A stretch of 64,000 bases of DNA from Sphingorhabdus sp. SMR4y. Lineage in GTDB: Bacteria > Pseudomonadota > Alphaproteobacteria > Sphingomonadales > Sphingomonadaceae. Made by a program: the position numbers and the translations under genes. The stretch covers positions 1,178,001 through 1,242,000 of the forward strand of contig NZ_CP022336.1 in NCBI RefSeq assembly GCF_002218195.1, read 5' to 3'. How positions within the stretch are numbered: the first letter of the stretch is position 1; every line of letters begins with the position of its first letter. Below, piece after piece: positions 1 through 9,389 of this stretch. The notes beneath the pieces were generated by a model that did no database searches, was not told where the DNA came from, and worked only from the letters and a program-made list of their open reading frames with translations.

Positions 1-234
1 GACATCTCCCGCTTTCGCGGCAATCCCGAAAATCCGCCCTCGCGGCGACCATGTGCGCTCGCCGCAGGCCTGTTCGGCTATTCGATTGCCAATGGCCAGA
101 TGCACTCGTTCAAGGAAACCGAGGGCTATTTGCGCGACATGGAACAAATGCCCCATTTTGTTCCGCCGTCGGCGAGCAGCTTCGTCGCCCAGTATCTGGC
201 CTCCAATATCGGCAAGACACACAGCTCGTCCTGA
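1..234 (+). CDS. 3' end of unidentified protein (partial)
   Basis: An open frame enters from the left edge in frame 1 and stops with TGA at 232-234, giving the last 77 residues of a protein whose start lies outside the window. The visible part has no domain I recognise; it is mixed in composition and ends with a short Ser-rich tail (KTHSSS). It converges on thiE with 9 nt between the stop codons. It could be a spurious extension, but the frame stays open through 77 codons with ordinary composition. I do not assign a function. Confidence 0.5.
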   Translation, partial: DISRFRGNPENPPSRRPCALAAGLFGYSIANGQMHSFKETEGYLRDMEQMPHFVPPSASSFVAQYLASNIGKTHSSS

Positions 235-243
235 GCGGCCGGA

Positions 244-870
244 TCACTCTCCGAGTATGTCCGCAAATTTCCTGACTGCCGCCCCCGGACCGTCCGGATC
301 ATTCCAGACCGCGCCGCTCACCGCCAGAAAATCGGCGCCGGCGTCGACCAGCGACTGACAATTGTCCGGTGTGATTCCGCCAATCGCCACGCAGGGTATT
401 TCCATCATTCCGGACCACCAGGCGAGCAGCTCCGGTTCCGGCCGGTGGACGGTTTCCTTGGTGGTGGTAGGGAAAAAAGCCCCGAAGGCCACATAATTGG
501 CACCGCCCTCGCCCGCTTCCATCGCCAGATGGCGGCTGTCATGGCAGGTGATCCCGATCTGGACATCATGGCCCAATGTCTCGCGGGCATTTTTCAGACT
601 CTCGTCCGCCTGCCCCAGATGCACGCCATCCGCGCCCAGTTGCCGGGCCAGAGCGACATCGTCATTGACGACAAAAGCCACGTCGAATTCGTCACAGATC
701 GCTTTCAGCGGGGCCGCGAGCCGGGCCGCTTCGTCGGCGTCCATATCCTTGACCCGGAACTGGAAGGCCGCCACCGGCCCCGCCTCCAGCGCCTCGCGCA
801 GGCGGTCGGGAAAGGATCCGCCGACATCCAGGGGTGAAATCAGGTAAAGCTGGCAGGGTATATCGTTCAT
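244..870 (-). CDS. thiE: Thiamine phosphate synthase
   Basis: Couples HMP pyrophosphate and thiazole phosphate to thiamine phosphate in the cytoplasm. The 208-residue length fits the TIM-barrel ThiE family. Visible family features are QFRVKD near residue 37, VNDDVALA and GADGVHLGQ around residues 68-87 (phosphate and HMP-PP binding), and AIGGIT near residue 163 followed by GADFLAVSGAV. The ATG at 870 is the start. It is the last gene of the minus-strand tkt-gap-pgk-fda series, separated from fda by about 100 nt, so it may be transcribed with it or from its own promoter. No THI-box sequence is visible in the gap, so a TPP riboswitch is not supported. Confidence 0.93.
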   Translation of the reverse strand: MNDIPCQLYLISPLDVGGSFPDRLREALEAGPVAAFQFRVKDMDADEAARLAAPLKAICDEFDVAFVVNDDVALARQLGADGVHLGQADESLKNARETLGHDVQIGITCHDSRHLAMEAGEGGANYVAFGAFFPTTTKETVHRPEPELLAWWSGMMEIPCVAIGGITPDNCQSLVDAGADFLAVSGAVWNDPDGPGAAVRKFADILGE

Positions 871-974
871 GGCCGGGCTTCCAGCGCCCCATCCTTGCCG
901 ATCAGCCTGCCGACGATATCATCGTCGACCACTGACCGGCCCGGATCGGTTGTGGACAAAACCGCGCCCCCGGT

Positions 975-1862
975 TCAGGCAATCGAGGCGCGATAAATCT
1001 GGTCGATCGCACCGCCAAGCACGGCATCGAATTCCTCGTCGCTCTGCGAAACCCGCAGGTCCTGCAGCAAGCCGCGGCTGAAGCTGGCGATCATGCCTTG
1101 GTTCTTGGCAAGCTGTTCGCAGGCTTCCTCGGTGGAATAGCCGCCGGACAAGGCAACCAGCCGGACCACTTTCGGGTGATCGGCCAGAGACTTGTAGAGA
1201 TTGGCCTCGACCGGAATCGACAGCTTCAGCATCACCCGCTGGTCATCCGCCAGCGCGTCGAGATGCTTGGTCAGTTCGCCGAGCAGGATCTTGTCGCATT
1301 CGGCGCGCTCGTCGCTCTTGATATTCACTTCCGGCTCGATGATCGGCACCAGCCCGTTGGCCAGGATCTGCTTGCCGAAGTCGAACTGCTGCGCGACGAT
1401 CGCCGCGATGCCGTCCGCATTGGCCTTGTTGATCACCGAACGCATCTTGGTGCCGAAAACGCCTTTCGACAGCGCCAGCTTGCACTGGTCGTCGAGATCG
1501 GGGATCGGCTTCATCAACTGGACGCCATTGTCCTCGTCCTGCAGCCCCTTGTCGACTTTCAGGAAGGGCACAACACCGCGGTCCCAGAGCGCTTCGGGGA
1601 CCGGTTTGCCGCCGGCGTCACCGTTCATGGTCTTTTCGAACAGGATCGCGCCGATCACCTTGCCATTGCCAAAGCTGGGCGAGGTAATGATGCGGCTGCG
1701 CATCTTGTGGATCAGACCGAACATCTCGTCGTCATTGGAGAATGAATCCGCGCCGATACCATAGCCTGCCAGCGCCTTGGGCGTCGAGCCACCGCTCTGG
1801 TCCAGCGCGGCAATAAAGCCTTGGCCATTCTCGATCTTGCTCATCATTTCACTATTCGCCAT
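975..1862 (-). CDS. fda: Class I fructose-bisphosphate aldolase
   Basis: Cleaves fructose-1,6-bisphosphate to DHAP and glyceraldehyde-3-phosphate through a Schiff base. The 295-residue protein matches the short Staphylococcus-type class I aldolases: it opens with GFIAALDQSGGSTPKAL, has GVVPFLKVDKGL near residue 92 and PIIEPEVNI in the middle, and ends in a helical segment. It is a class I (lysine) rather than a class II (zinc) enzyme. It lies 19 nt downstream of pgk and is probably cotranscribed with it. The ATG at 1862 follows GAAAT-rich sequence with only a weak ribosome-binding site. Confidence 0.94.
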   Translation of the reverse strand: MANSEMMSKIENGQGFIAALDQSGGSTPKALAGYGIGADSFSNDDEMFGLIHKMRSRIITSPSFGNGKVIGAILFEKTMNGDAGGKPVPEALWDRGVVPFLKVDKGLQDEDNGVQLMKPIPDLDDQCKLALSKGVFGTKMRSVINKANADGIAAIVAQQFDFGKQILANGLVPIIEPEVNIKSDERAECDKILLGELTKHLDALADDQRVMLKLSIPVEANLYKSLADHPKVVRLVALSGGYSTEEACEQLAKNQGMIASFSRGLLQDLRVSQSDEEFDAVLGGAIDQIYRASIA

Positions 1863-1881
1863 TTTTCATTTCCTGATATGT

Positions 1882-3078
1882 TCACTGAATTTGGTTAAGC
1901 GCTTCGACGCCGGGCAAAGGCTTGCCTTCCATCCATTCGAGGAAGGCGCCTCCTGCGGTCGATACGAAGCTGAAATCATCGGCAACGCCGGCATGGTTGA
2001 GCGCGGCCACCGTATCACCGCCACCGGCGACCGAAAGCAATTGCCCCTCTTTGGTGAGGGCGGCGGCGGTTTTCGCCAGCGCGACCGTGGCGCTGTCAAA
2101 AGGCGGCGTCTCGAACGCGCCGAGCGGACCGTTCCAGACCAGAGTCTTGCAGGTCTTGAGCACATCGGACAGCGCCTCCACGGCGGCCGGTCCGATATCG
2201 AGGATCATTTCATCCGCTGCCACTTCATGGACGTTGACCGTCCGTGTTGGCGGATTGGCGCGGAATTCTTTTGCGACCACGACATCATAAGGCAGATGCA
2301 CGGTGCAATCGGCCCGGTCTGCCGCTTCTAGAATTTCATTGGCGGTATCGGCCAGATCATGTTCGCACAAAGAATTGCCGACATCGACACCGCGCGCGGC
2401 CAGAAAAGTATTGGCCATGCCGCCGCCGATGATCAGATGATCGACCTTCTCGACCATCTGGCGGAGCACATCGAGCTTGCTCGACACTTTCGCCCCGCCG
2501 ACCACCGCAGCAACCGGATGTTCCGGACTGCCCAGCGCCTTGTCGAGCGCGGTCAGCTCACTTTCCATCGAACGGCCGGCATAGGACGGCAGGTGATGCG
2601 CGATGCCCTCGGTCGTGACATGCGCGCGATGCGCTGCGGAAAAGGCATCATTGACGTAGAAATCGCCAAAGGCGGCAATCGCCTTGGCCATGGCGGGGTC
2701 ATTCTTTTCCTCGCCCGGCGCAAAGCGGCTGTTCTCCAGCACCGTGATGCTGCCCTCCGGCAGCGCGTCGATCGCCGCCTGATCCGGCTTCTGCAGGAAA
2801 CCGACGTCCCGGCCGAGGACCGCCGCCAGAGGGGCGACCACGGGCTCGAGCGAATATTCGGCGACATATTCCCCTTTCGGGCGTCCAAAATGGGCGAGCA
2901 ACAGCAGTTTCGCGCCCTTGTCAGCCAATTCGGCGACCGTCGGCATCAGAGCCTTCAGGCGCATATCGTCGGTCACCTTGCCATCCGCCATCGGCACGTT
3001 CAGGTCGACGCGGACCAAGCCGCGTTTTCCCCAAACATCACCGATATTATCAAGCGTTTTAAAACTGTTAGCTGACAT
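1882..3078 (-). CDS. pgk: Phosphoglycerate kinase
   Basis: Transfers phosphate between 1,3-bisphosphoglycerate and ADP in glycolysis and gluconeogenesis. The 398 residues are standard length for a bacterial monomeric PGK. Motifs seen are RVDLNVPM near residue 23, HFGRPKGE near residue 63, [14 protein letters not shown] near residue 192, and the C-terminal nucleotide loop [12 protein letters not shown]. It sits between gap (19 nt upstream) and fda (19 nt downstream) on the minus strand, the usual sphingomonad order. Nothing odd was seen. Confidence 0.97.
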   Translation of the reverse strand: MSANSFKTLDNIGDVWGKRGLVRVDLNVPMADGKVTDDMRLKALMPTVAELADKGAKLLLLAHFGRPKGEYVAEYSLEPVVAPLAAVLGRDVGFLQKPDQAAIDALPEGSITVLENSRFAPGEEKNDPAMAKAIAAFGDFYVNDAFSAAHRAHVTTEGIAHHLPSYAGRSMESELTALDKALGSPEHPVAAVVGGAKVSSKLDVLRQMVEKVDHLIIGGGMANTFLAARGVDVGNSLCEHDLADTANEILEAADRADCTVHLPYDVVVAKEFRANPPTRTVNVHEVAADEMILDIGPAAVEALSDVLKTCKTLVWNGPLGAFETPPFDSATVALAKTAAALTKEGQLLSVAGGGDTVAALNHAGVADDFSFVSTAGGAFLEWMEGKPLPGVEALNQIQ

Positions 3079-3097
3079 TAATCAGAACCCTTGTGAA

Positions 3098-4102
3098 CTA
3101 GAGCAAGCCGGCCATGACCTTGGCGGTATCGATCATGCGGTTGGAGAAGCCCCATTCATTGTCATACCAGCTGACGACGCGGACCAGCTTGCCATCCATG
3201 ACGGTCGTTTCGAGGCTGTCGACCGAGCTGCTTGCCGGCTGGTGGTTGAAATCGCTGGACACGAGTGGCTTGTCCTCGAACACCAGCACGCCCTTCATCG
3301 GGCCTTCGGCGGCCGCTTTCAGCGCGCCGTTGACTTCTTCCACCGTGGTGTCGCGGCTTGGCGTGATCACCAGATCCACCAGGCTGACATTCGGCGTCGG
3401 CACGCGGACGGACGAGCCGTCGAGCTTGCCGTTCAGTTCCGGCAGTACCAGACCGACCGCACGGGCCGCACCGGTGGTCGTCGGGATCATGTTGACCGCA
3501 CCGGCGCGGGCGCGGCGCATGTCGCCATGCATCTGGTCGAGCATCCGCTGGTCGTTGGTGTAGCTGTGGATCGTGGTCATGAAGCCACGCTCGATGCCCA
3601 CCGTGTCGTGCAGAACCTTGGCGACCGGTGCCAGGCAGTTGGTCGTGCAGGAGGCGTTCGAGACGATGACATCGTCGGCGGTCAGCACATCATGGTTGAC
3701 GCCATAGACAACCGTTTTCAGGTCACCCTTGGCCGGAGCCGAGATCAGGACGCGTTTCGCGCCAGCGTCGATATGCGGTTGCGCCGCGTCCTTCGACTGG
3801 AAGAAGCCGGTGCATTCGAGCACGATGTCGACGCCCATTTCGCCGTGCGGCAGGTCGCCCGGATTGCGTTCGGAGGTGACGGCAATCTTCTTGCCATTGA
3901 CCATGATATGATCGCCATGAGCGGTGACTTCGCCGGGAAAACGGCCGTGTACGCTGTCATAGGCGAACAGCAGAGCGTTGGATTCGGCATCCGCCAGATC
4001 ATTGATCGCGACCAGTTCAAGACCGTCATCTTCGCGTTCCAGTATCGCGCGGGCGACCAGACGACCGATCCGGCCAAATCCGTTAATTGCTACTTTTGTC
4101 AT
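3098..4102 (-). CDS. gap: Glyceraldehyde-3-phosphate dehydrogenase, type I
   Basis: NAD(P)-dependent oxidative phosphorylation of glyceraldehyde-3-phosphate. The Rossmann motif INGFGRIGR is at the N terminus, the catalytic cysteine is in [12 protein letters not shown] near residue 150, and WYDNEWG is near the C terminus. The frame can be read from a TTG at 4105, but the next codon is an ATG at 4102 preceded by AAAGGAG at 8 nt, so I start there (334 aa). It lies 38 nt downstream of tkt, and a small stem-loop that overlaps the tkt stop codon separates the two genes. Confidence 0.96.
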   Translation of the reverse strand: MTKVAINGFGRIGRLVARAILEREDDGLELVAINDLADAESNALLFAYDSVHGRFPGEVTAHGDHIMVNGKKIAVTSERNPGDLPHGEMGVDIVLECTGFFQSKDAAQPHIDAGAKRVLISAPAKGDLKTVVYGVNHDVLTADDVIVSNASCTTNCLAPVAKVLHDTVGIERGFMTTIHSYTNDQRMLDQMHGDMRRARAGAVNMIPTTTGAARAVGLVLPELNGKLDGSSVRVPTPNVSLVDLVITPSRDTTVEEVNGALKAAAEGPMKGVLVFEDKPLVSSDFNHQPASSSVDSLETTVMDGKLVRVVSWYDNEWGFSNRMIDTAKVMAGLL

Positions 4103-4131
4103 CAATTTTGCTCCTTTGAATGCGAATTTTC

Positions 4132-4147
4132 TGGCTGTTTTCAGCCA
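4132..4147 (-). other. Stem-loop overlapping the tkt stop codon
   Basis: On the minus strand the sequence TGGCTG-AAAA-CAGCCA forms a 6-bp perfect stem with a four-base loop. It includes the TGA stop of tkt and is followed by AGAAAATTCG rather than a clear U-run, so it may be an RNA-processing or attenuation element between tkt and gap. The same 16-mer occurs again at 8234-8249. A terminator function is uncertain because gap appears to belong to the same transcript. Confidence 0.45.
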
Positions 4148-6108
4148 ATTTTTTCTAATATCTGCGGCGTGATGGCATCTGCGGTCAGGCCGAAATGCTC
4201 GAAGAGATCGTTGATCGGCGCCGATGCTCCGAAGCTGTCAATACCGAAGCGCAGTCCGTCAAGGCCGGTATAGCGTTCCCAGCCGAACGTCGTGCCGGCT
4301 TCTATCGAAACGCGCACCATATCGGAGCCGCCCAACAGATCACCGCGATATTCGGCCGACTGCTCGTCGAACAATTCTGTGCAGGGCATCGATATGACAT
4401 CCGCGCCGGTTCCGGCGGCTTCCAGCTGCTCGGCAACCGCCAGCGCCAGAGACACTTCCGAACCGGTGGCGATCAGGACCACCCGCTTGGCATTGTCCGC
4501 CGCCTTGATGCGATAAGCGCCTTTTTCACAACGATTTGTGCTGACGTCATCGCGGATCGGCGCAAGCCCCTGCCGCGTCAGCGCCAGGGTCGACGGACCG
4601 TCGGCACGCTTGATTGCGAGCGCCCAGCATTCTGCCGTTTCGATCGCGTCCGCGGGCCGGTAGACATGCATGTTCGGCATCAGCCGCAGGCTCTGCACAT
4701 GCTCGATCGGCTGATGGGTCGGACCATCTTCGCCAAGACCGATACTGTCATGAGTCATCACATAAATGGCGCGCGCATTCTGGATCGCGGATAGCCGCAT
4801 GGCGCCGCGGCAATAGTCGGTGAACACCAGAAACGTGCCGCCATAGGGAATGATCCCACCGTGCAGCGCCATGCCGTTCATCGCCGCAGCCATGCCGAAC
4901 TCGCGGATACCATAATAGATATAGCGCCCCGAATAATCGGCTTTTGTCAAAGGCTTGGTCGAAGGAGTTTTGGTATTGTTTGAACCTGTAAGGTCAGCAC
5001 TGCCGCCAATCATTTCGGGCAGCGCCTCGGTGATCGCACCCAGCGCCATTTCGGACGCCTTGCGGGTTGCCCATTTCGGCGGGTCCTTGGCCAGACCTTC
5101 CAGATAGGCCTGCATCGCCGTCCCGTCGGGAAGCTCGCCGGCCATCCGCCGCTTGAATTCTGCCGCATCGGCATGACCGTCCAGTCGCTTGTTCCAGTCG
5201 GCATGCGCAGCAGCGCCCTTTTCTCCCAGTTGACGCCATGCTGTCAGCACATCGTCGGGAATGACGAAAGGCTCGGCGTCCCAGCCGAGCGCCGCCCGCG
5301 TACCGGCAATTTCTTCATCGCCGAGCGGAGCGCCATGGGTCGCCGATGTGCCCTGCTTGGTCGGGGCGCCATAGCCGATGACCGTCTTGCAAGCGACCAG
5401 CGACGGCCGGGGATCGGCTTCCGCTTCTTTCAGCGCCCGGCGGATGTCGTCAAAGTCATGGCCATCGCAGGAAACCACGTGCCAGCCCGATGCCCGATAG
5501 CGCGCTGGAATATCTTCGCTGGTCGATAATTCCGTTCCACCATCGATAGTTATGCCATTATCATCCCAAAGAACATTAAGTCTTCCAAGACCCAGATGGC
5601 CGCCAAGACCGACGGCCTCGTGATTGATCCCTTCCATCAGGCAGCCATCACCGGCAATCACCCAGGTCTTGTGATCCACCAGATCATCACCGAAAGTCGC
5701 GTTCAGGTGCCGCTCGGCAATAGCCATGCCCACTGCCGTGGCAAAGCCCTGCCCCAAAGGCCCGGTCGTCGTTTCCACGCCTTCCAGCTTGAAATTTTCC
5801 GGGTGGCCAGCGCAGGGCGAGCTGAGCTGGCGAAAATCCTTGATATCCTGCAATGTCGGCCGCGCGTAACCGGTCAGGTGCAGCAGTGAATAGATCAGCA
5901 TCGAACCATGGCCCGCCGACAGGACGAAACGGTCACGATCCGCCCATTTGGGCGCTTTCGGATCAAATTTCAGAAAATCGCTGAACAGCACGGTTGCCAC
6001 GTCCGCCATGCCCATCGGCATCCCGGGATGGCCGCTGTTCGCCGCTTGCACCGCATCCATGGAGAGCGCTCTGATGGCGTTTGCCATGCTTTTTTCGGTT
6101 ACGGTCAT
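4141..6108 (-). CDS. tkt: Transketolase
   Basis: ThDP-dependent transfer of two-carbon units in the pentose phosphate pathway. The 655 residues match bacterial transketolases. Seen: [11 protein letters not shown] near residue 23, the ThDP/Mg motif [13 protein letters not shown] near residue 153, the pyrimidine-domain segment [15 protein letters not shown], and the [17 protein letters not shown] loop. It is the first gene of the minus-strand run tkt-gap-pgk-fda-thiE, and the 200-nt region up to the divergent small gene at 6309 should carry its promoter. Its stop codon is embedded in a small hairpin. Confidence 0.96.
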   Translation of the reverse strand: MTVTEKSMANAIRALSMDAVQAANSGHPGMPMGMADVATVLFSDFLKFDPKAPKWADRDRFVLSAGHGSMLIYSLLHLTGYARPTLQDIKDFRQLSSPCAGHPENFKLEGVETTTGPLGQGFATAVGMAIAERHLNATFGDDLVDHKTWVIAGDGCLMEGINHEAVGLGGHLGLGRLNVLWDDNGITIDGGTELSTSEDIPARYRASGWHVVSCDGHDFDDIRRALKEAEADPRPSLVACKTVIGYGAPTKQGTSATHGAPLGDEEIAGTRAALGWDAEPFVIPDDVLTAWRQLGEKGAAAHADWNKRLDGHADAAEFKRRMAGELPDGTAMQAYLEGLAKDPPKWATRKASEMALGAITEALPEMIGGSADLTGSNNTKTPSTKPLTKADYSGRYIYYGIREFGMAAAMNGMALHGGIIPYGGTFLVFTDYCRGAMRLSAIQNARAIYVMTHDSIGLGEDGPTHQPIEHVQSLRLMPNMHVYRPADAIETAECWALAIKRADGPSTLALTRQGLAPIRDDVSTNRCEKGAYRIKAADNAKRVVLIATGSEVSLALAVAEQLEAAGTGADVISMPCTELFDEQSAEYRGDLLGGSDMVRVSIEAGTTFGWERYTGLDGLRFGIDSFGASAPINDLFEHFGLTADAITPQILEKIG

Positions 6109-6308
6109 ATCTAGTCTGATCCCTTGATTGGACGCGTGGAAAAACGCAACGGAATGCCGCGATTCGCTATTTTGCCTCCTCCTTTGATGATCCAGCGAGG
6201 CGGCGTCAAGGACCGCTTTTCATCATCCGGTGTTTACGGCGTCAGAATAGATTGATAGCAATGAAAGACAGCAACTGACCTGTTGGGAACAAGCTTTGGA
6301 AAATGCTC

Positions 6309-6497
6309 ATGGACAATGAACGTGTCATCCTTGCGATAGGCCGGATCGAACGGGCGCTCAGTCGTATGGAATCGTCAATCGACAGATCCAGGTCCGATAG
6401 TGACCCGGAGCTGAAGGCCCGCCACGAGGCGCTGAAAGCGGAAATGAAGCAGGCCATCCGGACGATTGACGGGCTGATCGAGCGACAGGAGCACTGA
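6309..6497 (+). CDS. Small helical protein upstream of zapA
   Basis: Predicted 62-residue, highly charged protein with heptad-like spacing (AIGRIERALSRMESSI, then LKARHEALKAEMKQAI), so probably one coiled coil. There is no signal peptide or membrane segment. ATG codons at 6303 and 6309 are both possible; GGAAA at 6297-6301 suits 6309 better. It ends 4 nt before zapA, so the two are probably translated together. Small coiled-coil genes at this place next to zapA are common in alphaproteobacteria, which suggests (as inference only) a division-related role. Confidence 0.7.
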   Translation: MDNERVILAIGRIERALSRMESSIDRSRSDSDPELKARHEALKAEMKQAIRTIDGLIERQEH

Positions 6498-6501
6498 AAC
6501 C

Positions 6502-6825
6502 ATGGCGCAAATGAAACTGGAAATCGGCGGCCGCTCGTTCATGGTGACATGCCAGGACGGTGAAGAAGCCCATCTGACGAAACTGGCCGCGATGGTCGAC
6601 GGCAAAGCGCGGGAATCCGGAGATCCGGCAGGGCTGACCGAAAGCCGGATGCTGCTGTTTACATCGCTGCTGCTCGCCGATGACCTGCACAGCGCACAAG
6701 CCACCGGTGGCGCCCCTGTCGAGGCAAGCGTGCCGGCAAAGCCTGATCCGGTCGACGAGCAGGCGATTGCCGCTCTTGAAAAACTGGCCGATCGTGCCGA
6801 ACAATTGGCGAACAGTCTTGAGTAA
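6502..6825 (+). CDS. zapA: Cell division protein ZapA
   Basis: ZapA binds FtsZ and bundles protofilaments at the Z-ring. The 107-residue protein has the family N terminus (LEIGGRSFMVTCQDGEE, then HLTKLAAMVDGKARE), the helix RMLLFTSLLLADDLH near residue 50, a Pro/Ala-rich linker, and a C-terminal coiled coil (AIAALEKLADRAEQLANSLE). The ATG is preceded by GGAG at 10 nt. It is followed directly by the 6S RNA gene and 5-FCL, a proteobacterial arrangement conserved from gamma to alpha classes that supports all three calls. Confidence 0.88.
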   Translation: MAQMKLEIGGRSFMVTCQDGEEAHLTKLAAMVDGKARESGDPAGLTESRMLLFTSLLLADDLHSAQATGGAPVEASVPAKPDPVDEQAIAALEKLADRAEQLANSLE

Positions 6826-6850
6826 CACCCCCATCGCGCCTAGATAGGGT

Positions 6851-7031
6851 GTGACGGGTACTGTCTGGCACGAGCTAGATACGAACATCCCTGAGGCGAT
6901 ATAACTTCCTAGGGAGCTGTCCCTGCCCGGATTGCGGACTGTTTGGCAGTCGGGTCCGGTGCATATGGCGCCCACCTGACGTAATAGGCGTCAGAGGATT
7001 TTCCGGCCAACGACCAAGACGGTCCCGTCAC
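6851..7031 (+). ncRNA. ssrS: 6S RNA (SsrS)
   Basis: The segment between zapA and 5-FCL can close on itself: GTGACGGG..C.GTCT at 6851-6866 pairs with AGACGGTCCCGTCAC at 7017-7031. Just inside it, CCCTGAGGCGATAT (6890-6903) strongly resembles the conserved CCCTGAGCCGATAT segment of gammaproteobacterial 6S RNA. Length (about 181 nt), terminal stem and location between zapA and ygfA are all typical. 6S RNA sequesters sigma70 RNA polymerase in stationary phase. Exact ends are estimated from the stem; no clear terminator is visible apart from the T-run at 7049-7055. Confidence 0.85.
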
Positions 7032-7053
7032 CCTCCCAAAGAAAGATATTTTT

Positions 7054-7620
7054 TTGAGTAGCTTAAAAGAGAAAAAGCAGAAACTACGCAAAGAATATAG
7101 AAGGCGCCGCGACCGGTTTGTCGAGCAACTGGATGGGGCCAGTCGCAACCTGTCCTTTCGCCGCCCGCCCTCTCCTCTGGCCCGTCTGTTCAAACCGCAG
7201 CAAACGGTAGCCTTTTACCGGAGCATCGGCAGCGAAGCGCCTACCGAGCGGCTGGTTGAATATCTGACAGAGACCGGCGTCAAAATTGCCTTTCCCCGCG
7301 TGACGGACAATGGAGCGATGGAATTCCGGCTGGTGACCGGCCCGGAACTGCTGGAATGCGGGTTCCGCAATATCCCCGAGCCTGACGAATCCTGTCCGCT
7401 GGTCGATCCCGACTTGATCATTGCTCCGCTTGTCGCCTTTGACCGTTCGCTTCGGCGCCTGGGCCAGGGTGGCGGCTATTATGACCGCAGCTTTGCCCAA
7501 TATCCCGATGTGCCGCGTATCGGCCTGGCCTGGTCTGTTCAGGAAGCCGGAGAGATACCGGCGGAACCCCATGACCTGCCCTTGCAGATGATCGTGACGG
7601 AATGTGAAATCATAGAATGA
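7054..7620 (+). CDS. fau: 5-formyltetrahydrofolate cyclo-ligase
   Basis: ATP-dependent conversion of 5-formyl-THF to 5,10-methenyl-THF. The 188 residues show the family N terminus (KEKKQKLRKEYRRRRD), AFYRSIGSEAPT near residue 52, and the signature LIIAPLVAFDRSLRRLGQGGGYYDR at about residues 126-150 with the ATP-binding GQGGGYYD. The best start is a TTG at 7054, inside the T-rich run following the 6S RNA gene; no upstream ATG in this frame gives a sensible N terminus. The purine-rich AAAGAAAG about 6 nt before it may act as the ribosome-binding site. Its stop overlaps the next start. Confidence 0.9.
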   Translation: MSSLKEKKQKLRKEYRRRRDRFVEQLDGASRNLSFRRPPSPLARLFKPQQTVAFYRSIGSEAPTERLVEYLTETGVKIAFPRVTDNGAMEFRLVTGPELLECGFRNIPEPDESCPLVDPDLIIAPLVAFDRSLRRLGQGGGYYDRSFAQYPDVPRIGLAWSVQEAGEIPAEPHDLPLQMIVTECEIIE

Positions 7621-7891
7621 GGCAGAATGACGCCATGACACCGGAAACCGAAAGCAAGCCGAACGACCACCCCAGCTGGCGCAAGCCGGCCGGCATGATT
7701 CTGATCTTGCTGCTGATATTGCTGTGGTGCGGCATAGCCGTCACCCTGATCGAGAAAATCGACATGCTGCACTTCTGGCTGCAACTGCCAGTCTATGTAA
7801 TTCTCGGGATTGCTTGGATTTTCCCCATGCGCCCGTTGCTGACATGGATGAATACGGGGTCTTGGCGCCATTTCCCGGAAAACAAGGGAAA

Positions 7892-7913
<22 letters not shown>
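7617..7913 (+). CDS. DUF2842 family small membrane protein
   Basis: A 98-residue protein with two hydrophobic segments: PAGMILILLLILLWCGIAVT near residues 25-45, and the stretch from FWLQLPVYVI to GIAWIFPMRPL near 53-77, followed by the WMNTGSWR tail. This layout is the DUF2842 family, found mainly in alphaproteobacteria and of unknown function. Its ATG overlaps the stop of the 5-FCL gene (ATGA), so translation is coupled; another in-frame ATG is at 7635. The last 22 nt (codons for the end of the tail GASDET and the stop) run antisense through the 3' end of the tRNA-Asp gene. Confidence 0.82.
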
Positions 7914-7968
<55 letters not shown>

Positions 7969-8327
7969 TTAAGTGCCTCTATAGGCGGTGGAGCAGCGCA
8001 AGTATAAGAGCGCTGCATTCCTGTCAACAACACTCTTTCGATTCTTTGATAAATTTCTGCGCAGGACGCATTGCGCCGTCATCAACGGCACCTTTTCCGG
8101 CGATAAGCCGGTGCCGGATTGCTGCTTCGGGAAAAAACTACAGTAAAGCCCCTCCTTTACCAGATGTTACACTTGGATATGGTAAACCGGGGGTTAACCG
8201 TCCCGCAGTGATCGCATAACACATGCCGGAAAATGGCTGTTTTCAGCCATATCTGGCGCGCAAGGCCGCATAACATCATTTATCCGGCGTTTACCAAATA
8301 TTTTGCTTTCCTTGCCATATAGCCGGC
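7969..8327. promoter_or_regulatory. 359-nt intergenic region with hairpin and TTTACCA repeats
   Basis: No gene was found here. It should hold the promoter of tRNA-Asp (leftward) and that of the DUF11 gene group (rightward). Visible structure: TTTACCA at 8156-8162 facing TGGTAAA at 8180-8186 (inverted, 17 nt apart), a third TTTACCA at 8290-8296 just before the first DUF11 gene, and the TGGCTGTTTTCAGCCA stem-loop at 8234-8249. A regulator-binding role is inference from the repetition. Confidence 0.4.
8234..8249 (+). repeat. Stem-loop, second copy of 16-mer seen at tkt end
   Basis: TGGCTGTTTTCAGCCA, extended here by A on the left and T on the right to a 7-bp stem with a TTTT loop. The identical 16-mer lies at 4132-4147. 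The repetition of a perfect hairpin in two intergenic regions suggests a small dispersed element or a processing signal; two copies are too few to decide. Confidence 0.4.
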
Positions 8328-9368
8328 ATGAAATATGCACAGATACAGGATTGGGAATGCCGGTCACACTTGGGAGCCGCCTCTGCGGTGAGTCGCCATT
8401 TGGCGCTCGCGCTGGGCGTGGCAACCCTCGCCCTGCCATCGACCGCGGCCCAGGCAGCGGGGACACTAGCCGGAACCGACATCGTCAATGTCGCACAGGC
8501 GACCTATGACTCGCCCGAAGGCGGCACGCCGATCACGATTGATTCGAATCAGGTCACCATCAAGGTCGACGAACTGCTCGATGTTACCGTGGTATCCAGC
8601 GACCCGGGTGACGTGGTTACCGCCCCGGCGCTGACCGCTCAGGTGCTGACCTATCAGGTCACCAACAGCGGCAACGGATCGGAAGCCTTCACCCTGTCGG
8701 CCGACACCGCCAAGCCGGGCGACGAATTTGATACCGGCTTCGAACAGATGATTTTCGATAGCAATGGCAACGGGGTCTATGATCCGGGCGTCGACACTAT
8801 TTATGCGCCCGGCACCAACGACCCGGTGCTGGCACCCGACGAGAGTATCACGGTTTTCATCCTGTCGACGATTCCCGCGTCTGCCGGCGACAGGGACCGC
8901 GCCGAGATCGAACTGTCCGCAACCGCCAATACCGGCAGTGGCACCCCCGGCACAATCTTCGCCGGAGAGGGTGATGGCGGCGGTGACGCCGTGGTCGGCG
9001 CCACCGGTGCGCGCGATGCCGACAGCGGCTATTTCGTGATCCAGACATCGGATGTCACCCTGGCCAAAAGCGCGACCATTATCGATCCGTCCGGCGGCGA
9101 CCAGCCGATCCCCGGCGCGACCATCGTCTATCAGCTGGTCGCGACAACGATCGGCTCCGGCGATCTCGCCAATCTCGTGATCAGCGACGATATCCCCGCC
9201 GACACCACCTATAAATCCGGGACCATCACGCTGGAGGGCGCGCCGCTGACCGACGCCGCAGACGATGGCGATGCCGGCAGCTTTGCAGGCGACGCGATCG
9301 CCGTGGCGCTGGGCACGGTTCCGGGCGGGCAAACCCGCACCATCACTTTCCAGGTCACCATCGACTGA
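8328..9368 (+). CDS. Exported DUF11-type beta-domain protein
   Basis: A 346-residue protein with a long-n-region signal peptide (hydrophobic core LALALGVATLALPS, cleavage near AAQAA at about residue 44). The mature protein is Gly/Asp/Thr-rich with no transmembrane segment. It opens with a module GTDIVNVAQATYDS..SNQVTIKVDEL that recurs in the proteins at 9917 and 11086. A Ca-binding-like stretch DSNGNGVYDPGVD lies near residue 145, and the C-terminal third (from VTLAKSATIIDPSGGDQPIPG) is a DUF11 repeat with the typical ending GGQTRTITFQVTID. No catalytic motif is seen. First of four same-strand genes; structural surface protein by inference. No strong ribosome-binding site is visible. Confidence 0.75.
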   Translation: MKYAQIQDWECRSHLGAASAVSRHLALALGVATLALPSTAAQAAGTLAGTDIVNVAQATYDSPEGGTPITIDSNQVTIKVDELLDVTVVSSDPGDVVTAPALTAQVLTYQVTNSGNGSEAFTLSADTAKPGDEFDTGFEQMIFDSNGNGVYDPGVDTIYAPGTNDPVLAPDESITVFILSTIPASAGDRDRAEIELSATANTGSGTPGTIFAGEGDGGGDAVVGATGARDADSGYFVIQTSDVTLAKSATIIDPSGGDQPIPGATIVYQLVATTIGSGDLANLVISDDIPADTTYKSGTITLEGAPLTDAADDGDAGSFAGDAIAVALGTVPGGQTRTITFQVTID

Positions 9369-9389
9369 ATGCAATCGGGGTATAGCACT

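Noticed and set aside
871-974. Possible TPP riboswitch before thiE
   Set aside because: The gap is only about 100 nt and has no THI-box sequence; a TPP riboswitch would need more room and the CTGAGA block.
2918-4273. 451-codon plus-strand frame opposite gap and pgk
   Set aside because: The conserved glycolytic genes on the minus strand explain the region; the frame has a shadow-type composition rich in His/Arg/Ala/Asp.
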